Origin: OM182 bacterium MED-G24
GTDB lineage: Bacteria > Pseudomonadota > Gammaproteobacteria > Pseudomonadales > Azotimanducaceae
Assembly (NCBI GenBank): GCA_002457275.1
Contig: NTKD01000003.1
Location: forward strand, 38,289-78,745
Direction of reading: 5' to 3'
DNA: 40,457 bases
Below, in pieces: positions 35,983 through 40,457 of the stretch (its first letter is position 1; each line of letters starts with the position of its first letter). The notes under the pieces were generated by a model. It searched no databases. It saw only the letters and a list, made by a program, of their open reading frames with translations, and had not been told where the DNA came from. Position numbers and translations under genes: made by a program.

Positions 35983-38067
35983 CTAGCTGGCTGCCTTGCG
36001 CTCCTTCACGTCCTTGATCACCTGCTCCGCGACATTGTTGGGCGTTGGAGCATAGTGGGAGAACTCCATGGAAAACTGGCCCCGACCAGAGGTCATGGTC
36101 CTGAGATCACCGATGTAGCCAAACATCTCTGCCAAGGGACAATCCGCTTTGACACGGACACCCGTTGTCGCCGCTTCCTGCGCTTTCACCATGCCACGCC
36201 GACGATTGAGGTCACCGATCACATCACCCACATTGTCATCCGGTGTAAACACGTCGACTTTCATGATCGGTTCGAGCAGTTGCGGTCCTGCTTTCGGAAT
36301 CGATTGACGGTAGGCCGCCTTCGCAGCAAGTTCATACGCGATAGCCGACGAATCCACAGCGTGGAATCCACCATCGGTGAGTGTCACCTTCACGTCGAGC
36401 AGCGGATATCCGGCCAACGTTCCTTCTTCCATCGACTGAGCAAAGGCCTTCTCGATAGCTGGCCAGAACTCGCGCGGCACATTGCCGCCACTGACTGTGG
36501 ACTCAAACTCATAACCGGCACCGACTTCGCTGGGCTCGATGATGTAGTCGATCTTCGCAAACTGACCGGAACCACCTGTCTGCTTTTTGTGCGTGTAGGT
36601 GTCATCGATACGCTGCGTGATGGTCTCGCGGTAAGCCACCTGAGGTTCACCAACCTCGACCTCAACCTCGTGGGTCCGTTTGAGAATGTCGACCTTGATG
36701 TCCAGGTGTAGTTCGCCCATACCCCTCATAATTGTCTCACCGGACTCCTCATCCGTTTCAACGTAGAAAGACGGGTCTTCCTGAACCATCTTGGACAGTG
36801 CAACACCCATCTTCTCGGCACCGGCCTTATCTTTTGGCGCAATGGCGATGGAGATCACCGGATCCGGGAACACCATCGGTTCCAGCGTGGCCGGCTTGTT
36901 GGCATCACACAATGTGTGGCCCGTCTGGGTGTTCTTCATGCCCAGCAAGGCAACAATGTCACCTGCCTGCGCCTTATCAAGCTCGTTACGAGAGTCCGCG
37001 TGCATCTCCACGATTCGGCCAATACGTTCAGTCTTGCCAGTGTAAGTATTCAGAACGTTGTCACCCTTCTTCAGGGTTCCGGAATAGACCCGGGTAAACG
37101 TCAGCGCCCCGTAGCGGTCATCCATGATCTTGAAAGCCAGCGCCCGCAAAGGAGCTTCCGGGTCAACAATCGCGTGTTCACCGGTTTCATTACCTTCAAG
37201 ATCCACTTCAGGCTGGGGATCAACCTCCGTTGGATTGGGCAGGTAATCCACCACGGCATTCAGCACGTTTTGCACGCCCTTGTTCTTGAATGCAGAACCG
37301 CACAGTGTCGGGAAGAAATCGAGCGCAATCGTGCCTTTGCGAATACATCGCTTCAGGTCATCTATCGAAGGTTCCTCACCTTCAAGGTACGCTTCCATGA
37401 GATCGTCGTCCTGTTCCAGGACGGTCTCAACCAACTGTTGACGGTATTCAGCGACCCTGTCAACCATGTCTTCCGGAACAGGCAGAACTTCATAGGCCTC
37501 AGGGTTGCCGGTGTCATCCCATACCCAGGCTTCCTGGGTCAGCAGGTCCACCACACCGACAAACTCATCCTCGATACCGATCGGTAACGTCATGACAAGC
37601 GGCACCGCGCCAAGGACATCCTTAATCTGCCCCACCACCCGGTAAAAATCCGCACCGAGGCGATCCAGTTTGTTTACAAAGATCAGGCGCGCAACTTCAG
37701 AGTCATTGGCATAACGCCAGTTTGTTTCTGACTGCGGCTCAACACCACCAGAGCCACAGAAGACGCCCACACCGCCGTCCAGCACCTTGAGGGAGCGATA
37801 AACTTCGATAGTAAAATCAACGTGTCCCGGCGTGTCGATGATGTTGAGGCGGTGGTCATTCCAGAAGCAGCTGGTCGCCGCAGACTGAATAGTGATTCCA
37901 CGTTCCTGTTCTTGGTCCATGAAGTCCGTCGTGGCGGCGCCATCGTGAACCTCACCAATCTTGTGGATCTTCCCGGTCAATTTCAGGATCCGCTCGGTTG
38001 TCGTGGTCTTGCCGGCATCCACGTGCGCAAAAATGCCGATGTTTCGATAGGTCGACAGATCTTTCAT
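35983..38067 (-). CDS. fusA: Elongation factor G, solitary copy
   Basis: The 694-residue product has all EF-G domains. GTPase motifs are [12 protein letters not shown] (14-25), the switch-[19 protein letters not shown] and GSAFKNKG. The C-terminal domains IV and V end in [13 protein letters not shown]. It catalyses ribosomal translocation. The canonical copy lies in the str operon with rpsL, rpsG and tuf, none of which is here, so this is probably a second EF-G gene, as in many gammaproteobacteria. Start: ATG at 38067; the ribosome-binding sequence is weak (CCCGAGAAAATC). The upstream region is unusually AT-rich. Confidence 0.93.
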   Translation of the reverse strand: MKDLSTYRNIGIFAHVDAGKTTTTERILKLTGKIHKIGEVHDGAATTDFMDQEQERGITIQSAATSCFWNDHRLNIIDTPGHVDFTIEVYRSLKVLDGGVGVFCGSGGVEPQSETNWRYANDSEVARLIFVNKLDRLGADFYRVVGQIKDVLGAVPLVMTLPIGIEDEFVGVVDLLTQEAWVWDDTGNPEAYEVLPVPEDMVDRVAEYRQQLVETVLEQDDDLMEAYLEGEEPSIDDLKRCIRKGTIALDFFPTLCGSAFKNKGVQNVLNAVVDYLPNPTEVDPQPEVDLEGNETGEHAIVDPEAPLRALAFKIMDDRYGALTFTRVYSGTLKKGDNVLNTYTGKTERIGRIVEMHADSRNELDKAQAGDIVALLGMKNTQTGHTLCDANKPATLEPMVFPDPVISIAIAPKDKAGAEKMGVALSKMVQEDPSFYVETDEESGETIMRGMGELHLDIKVDILKRTHEVEVEVGEPQVAYRETITQRIDDTYTHKKQTGGSGQFAKIDYIIEPSEVGAGYEFESTVSGGNVPREFWPAIEKAFAQSMEEGTLAGYPLLDVKVTLTDGGFHAVDSSAIAYELAAKAAYRQSIPKAGPQLLEPIMKVDVFTPDDNVGDVIGDLNRRRGMVKAQEAATTGVRVKADCPLAEMFGYIGDLRTMTSGRGQFSMEFSHYAPTPNNVAEQVIKDVKERKAAS

Positions 38068-38280
38068 GATTTTCTCGGGAAAGTGATCGTTTGAGATTGG
38101 TTTAAATAAGTTAAACCGTTGATATATATGTACTTTTTTATCAGCGGTTATTCACGAGCGCGAACCTTAACACTAAAAGTCAGAAATTCACATGTGCTAG
38201 CGGTGAATCTCCGACGCAGACTCGATCTTGAGTCCATTCACTGGGATTCAAGTGAATCGAACCGCACGCGTATCCGCGTA
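38068..38280. other. Intergenic region upstream of fusA with ATTCAC/GTGAAT repeats
   Basis: No gene is seen in these 213 bases. The first 80 are AT-rich and should hold the minus-strand fusA promoter, though no clear -35/-10 pair stands out. ATTCAC occurs at 38150, 38186 and 38236 and its complement GTGAAT at 38203 and 38252, giving two near-palindromic pairs. It could be a regulator-binding array, or the ends of weak hairpins. Confidence 0.35.
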
Positions 38281-38994
38281 TCAGACGATTTCGATACCTT
38301 TTTCCCTGTGCAATTCATCGACTGCGCGAGCCTTGCCCACAACGAGGGAACGCCTTTGGTATCTCCGGAGAAAACGGCGGAACGCAAGATCCTCATAGCG
38401 TGGTAAGCCCTTGATCGCGCTGGACAGCCATCCCCACATCATTGCCGCAGCACCAAACACATAGGGCTTGTCATTCATATGAAAAACAGCACTGGCGAAC
38501 ATATACAGGAAACCGGTACCCATGAAGTACTGCCCAAACCCGTGCCGCATGCGACCCAGCATTCTGCACCGGTGGCAATCGATGCCATCCCACATAACCT
38601 CTCGCACGAAACCGCCGGTTTCCTCGAAACAGGCCACCCGGTAGAACTTCGTCATGCCCAGAGACGTCTCGTCACCTTTCCTTTCCGAGACCAGTCGGCC
38701 ACCTTCTTCTACATAGCTCTTGCCACTAGACGTACCCATACGCGGGTTCTTCTCCATGCGTTCAATCAGTATCTCGAAATACCGTTCAGGCAGACGGAGA
38801 TCCAGATCCAACTTGCACAGGTAGTCGAAATCACCAGGAGAGATCGTTTCGTATCCCGCGTAGAACGCATCGATCACGCCAGGTCCCACGGCGCGATGAC
38901 CCCGGTCTGCACGCGTCACGATTTCAATCCAGTCGTGTGCACCCGCATACTCCGCAAGGATCTTTGGCGTTTCATCGGTTGAACCATCTGATGA
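38281..38994 (-). pseudogene. Family 2 glycosyltransferase, 5' end deleted
   Basis: About 235 codons remain. The protein begins mid-domain at SSDGSTDETPKILAEY, the usual second strand and Asp of GT-A enzymes (normally VVDDGSTD), then VTRADRGHRAVG, the DLDLRLPERYF region (normally the DxD-like metal site) and a C-terminal helical part. The first strand with the start (about 25-35 residues in family members) is absent, and the frame is closed by a TAG at about 39022. A GTG at 38919 could start a shorter product, but it would lack the nucleotide-sugar site. It meets the damaged creA gene head to head at about 38990. Intact relatives add sugars to exopolysaccharide or lipopolysaccharide. Confidence 0.75.
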
Positions 38995-39293
38995 TCCGAG
39001 CGTGTCGGGTGCAACCTGCTATCTGCAGCCGGGCAGTAACAGGTGGAATCTCGGGTGCCATCGGTGTCGCTGAGGATACCTCGGACGCTAGTATCGCGTG
39101 TCGTCAGACATGCCCAATCGATGCCGGCAAGGTGGCCTCACTCAAACCCGGTGATCAGGTGTTCAAGCAAAGTACCTCGCTCCTGTTCAAGAGCATGCAG
39201 GTGGTCCGGCACTATGACAAACAACGAGAGTTCGTAACCTACTTGGTCTATTCTGACAAGCTAATCGCCGTTTCACCAAAGTCCTCGATCTAG
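38990..39293 (+). pseudogene. creA: CreA family protein, 5' end deleted and frameshifted
   Basis: The sequence reads DDPSVSGATCYL from 38990, then, after one extra C at about 39026, SRAVTGGISGAIGVAEDTSDAS, IACRQTCPID, FKQSTSLLFKSMQVVR and YLVYSDKLIAVSPKSSI to the stop at 39291-39293. This matches the C-terminal two thirds of CreA (about 150-160 residues, periplasmic, function unknown). The N-terminal signal peptide and about 50 residues are missing. The loss begins exactly where the divergent glycosyltransferase remnant begins. The insertion after CYL adds a frameshift. Confidence 0.75.
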
Positions 39294-39368
39294 GTGATTC
39301 CGATTCGAGACTTCAAGTAGTATTGCCATCATCAGACGCACCACACGCAAACCACAACAGGAATGCAG

Positions 39369-40409
39369 ATGAACGAAGCCGCACATCATGAAGTACCCGA
39401 CGATCTTCTTGCGGCGATAGACTACTGCTATGAACAGGGCTGGACAGATGGCCTGCCCGTGGTCCCACCGGAATGCAGCCGTGTCGAAGCCATGATGATG
39501 ATGGAAGGTCGCCCGCCGGAAACAGTACTCGCCAACCACCCCGCCACCGGCCTTGAGCTCACAGTTCAGGCGGCAGCCGTCAACGCGGTCATGGCAGGCT
39601 GTCTGCCTGAATACTTCCCTGTCGTTGTCGCAGCGTTTGAGGCGATGAACAAGGAGCCCTTCAACTTTCACGGAAGCACCGCTTCAACGGGTGGCTCCGC
39701 GCCGCTTCTGATTGTCAGCGGCGATGTTGTTGACGACATCGCAATGAATGCAGGCGTCAATCTGTTCGGACCCGGCAATCGAGCGAATGCCACGATCGGA
39801 CGCGCAGTGCGACTGATCCTGCTGAACGTGTTCAGGATGACACCGGGCGTCTCTGACAAGTCCACGCAGGGGAACCCTGGAAAATTCAGTTTCTGTATCG
39901 CCGAACGAGCCGACCGATCGCCCTGGCCGAGGTTATGCGAAGCGCAGAAATACCCTGAAGGCATCAGTTCTGTCACGGTATTTGCTGGCGCGGGGTTCTG
40001 TAACGTTGAAAACCACGGCGGAAATCAGCCTGAACAGCTCCTGATGACCATGGCAGACGCCATGGCCAACTACGGTTGTATCAGCCTGGGCCAGAGTGTT
40101 GTCGTATTTTCACCCGAGCATGCCCGCATCCTAGGGAACGCTGGCTGGAGCCGCCAACAGGTGCAATCTTTCCTGTTTGAACATGCCAAACAGACCCCGG
40201 ACGACATGAAAGCCATCGGCAAATTCGTCCCCGGTGAATACAAGCGCCAGGGTCAGTCGGACTATCATCGGGGCCTCGATGCGGACGACATCCTCACCAC
40301 TGTCGGCGGTGGTGATGCAGGCGGTCACTCGGCATTCATTCCATCCTGGAGTCGATCCCGCGGTTCCATCATGCAGCACCAAGCCATCGGGGTGTGTATT
40401 GACTGCTGA
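39369..40409 (+). CDS. Conserved protein of unknown function (YxxGWTDGLPVVPP family)
   Basis: The protein has 346 residues from the ATG at 39369, with AGGA six bases upstream. It lacks a signal peptide. Notable segments are YEQGWTDGLPVVPPE near the start, NAVMAGCLPEYFPVVVAA, GPGNRANATIGRAVRLILLNV, GNPGKFSFCIAE and a cysteine pair CIDC at the very C-terminus. I recognise the pattern from a widespread family without a firmly assigned reaction; it is sometimes found near UGSC-type redox proteins, but this is from memory. A TGA follows CIDC directly, and the frame stays open for the 48 bases to the window edge. An ATG at 40449 may start a further gene. Confidence 0.8.
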   Translation: MNEAAHHEVPDDLLAAIDYCYEQGWTDGLPVVPPECSRVEAMMMMEGRPPETVLANHPATGLELTVQAAAVNAVMAGCLPEYFPVVVAAFEAMNKEPFNFHGSTASTGGSAPLLIVSGDVVDDIAMNAGVNLFGPGNRANATIGRAVRLILLNVFRMTPGVSDKSTQGNPGKFSFCIAERADRSPWPRLCEAQKYPEGISSVTVFAGAGFCNVENHGGNQPEQLLMTMADAMANYGCISLGQSVVVFSPEHARILGNAGWSRQQVQSFLFEHAKQTPDDMKAIGKFVPGEYKRQGQSDYHRGLDADDILTTVGGGDAGGHSAFIPSWSRSRGSIMQHQAIGVCIDC

Positions 40410-40457
40410 CCAGTTGACGATCGTGGTCACATTCACCAAAGTAGCGGCATGAAACTT

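Noticed and set aside
36055-37587. Plus-strand frames opposite fusA
   Set aside because: EF-G is unambiguous on the minus strand.
40410-40457. Selenocysteine readthrough of the TGA after CIDC
   Set aside because: Forty-eight open bases are not meaningful and no recoding stem is evident; kept only as a check in the findings.

Overview
The window looks like chromosome of a free-living, probably marine, gammaproteobacterium. The supporting signs are moderately GC-rich DNA, Gram-negative lipoprotein and outer-membrane signals, an ArsJ-type arsenate system, a second EF-G, a BCCT transporter, and many flavin monooxygenases, phytanoyl-CoA-dioxygenase-like enzymes and SDRs. The genus cannot be fixed from sequence reading alone. 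I saw no tRNA, rRNA, CRISPR array, insertion sequence or phage gene.

Layout. 1-1063 is the 3' part of a thiolase-like gene, followed by the remnant of a membrane EAL protein. 1546-5339 is a minus-strand set: small basic protein, SDR, amidase, enolase-superfamily enzyme. 5429-9877 is a plus-strand set: two VOC/glyoxalase-like proteins, a tandem GFA protein, a beta-lactamase-fold esterase and a PhyH oxygenase. 9881-12860 holds a dead lipoprotein gene, a lipoprotein carrying a cyclophilin domain, and a damaged caspase-like gene. 12874-21870 holds an outer-membrane protein, a flavin monooxygenase, the GAPDH-ArsJ arsenate pair, and a minus-strand BVMO-PhyH pair with a third PhyH gene upstream. 22047-23748 holds two adjacent pseudogenes (TPR protein, di-haem cytochrome peroxidase). 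23805-27333 holds a class III aminotransferase, an alpha/beta hydrolase and a lipoprotein serine hydrolase.

27309-31128 is the most coherent catabolic locus: BCCT transporter, SDR, hot-dog thioesterase and BKACE (DUF849) enzyme. Together these match the steps of carnitine (or a similar beta-hydroxy quaternary amine) breakdown to glycine betaine, with an SDR in place of the usual carnitine dehydrogenase. 31189-40457 holds a frameshifted ycaQ, an outer-membrane protein, an APS kinase fused to CysN domains II/III without the GTPase domain, an SDR, a solitary fusA, two divergent genes (glycosyltransferase and creA) that have both lost their 5' ends at one junction, and a conserved protein of unknown function.

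A recurrent theme is gene decay. Eight genes in 40 kb are damaged by internal deletion, nonsense codons, small indels or loss of 5' ends. Several lesions (internal deletion, joint loss of two 5' ends, four in-frame stops) are hard to explain as sequencing error, so the lineage seems to be losing c-di-GMP signalling, surface-polysaccharide, TPR and peroxidase functions while keeping its catabolic enzymes.
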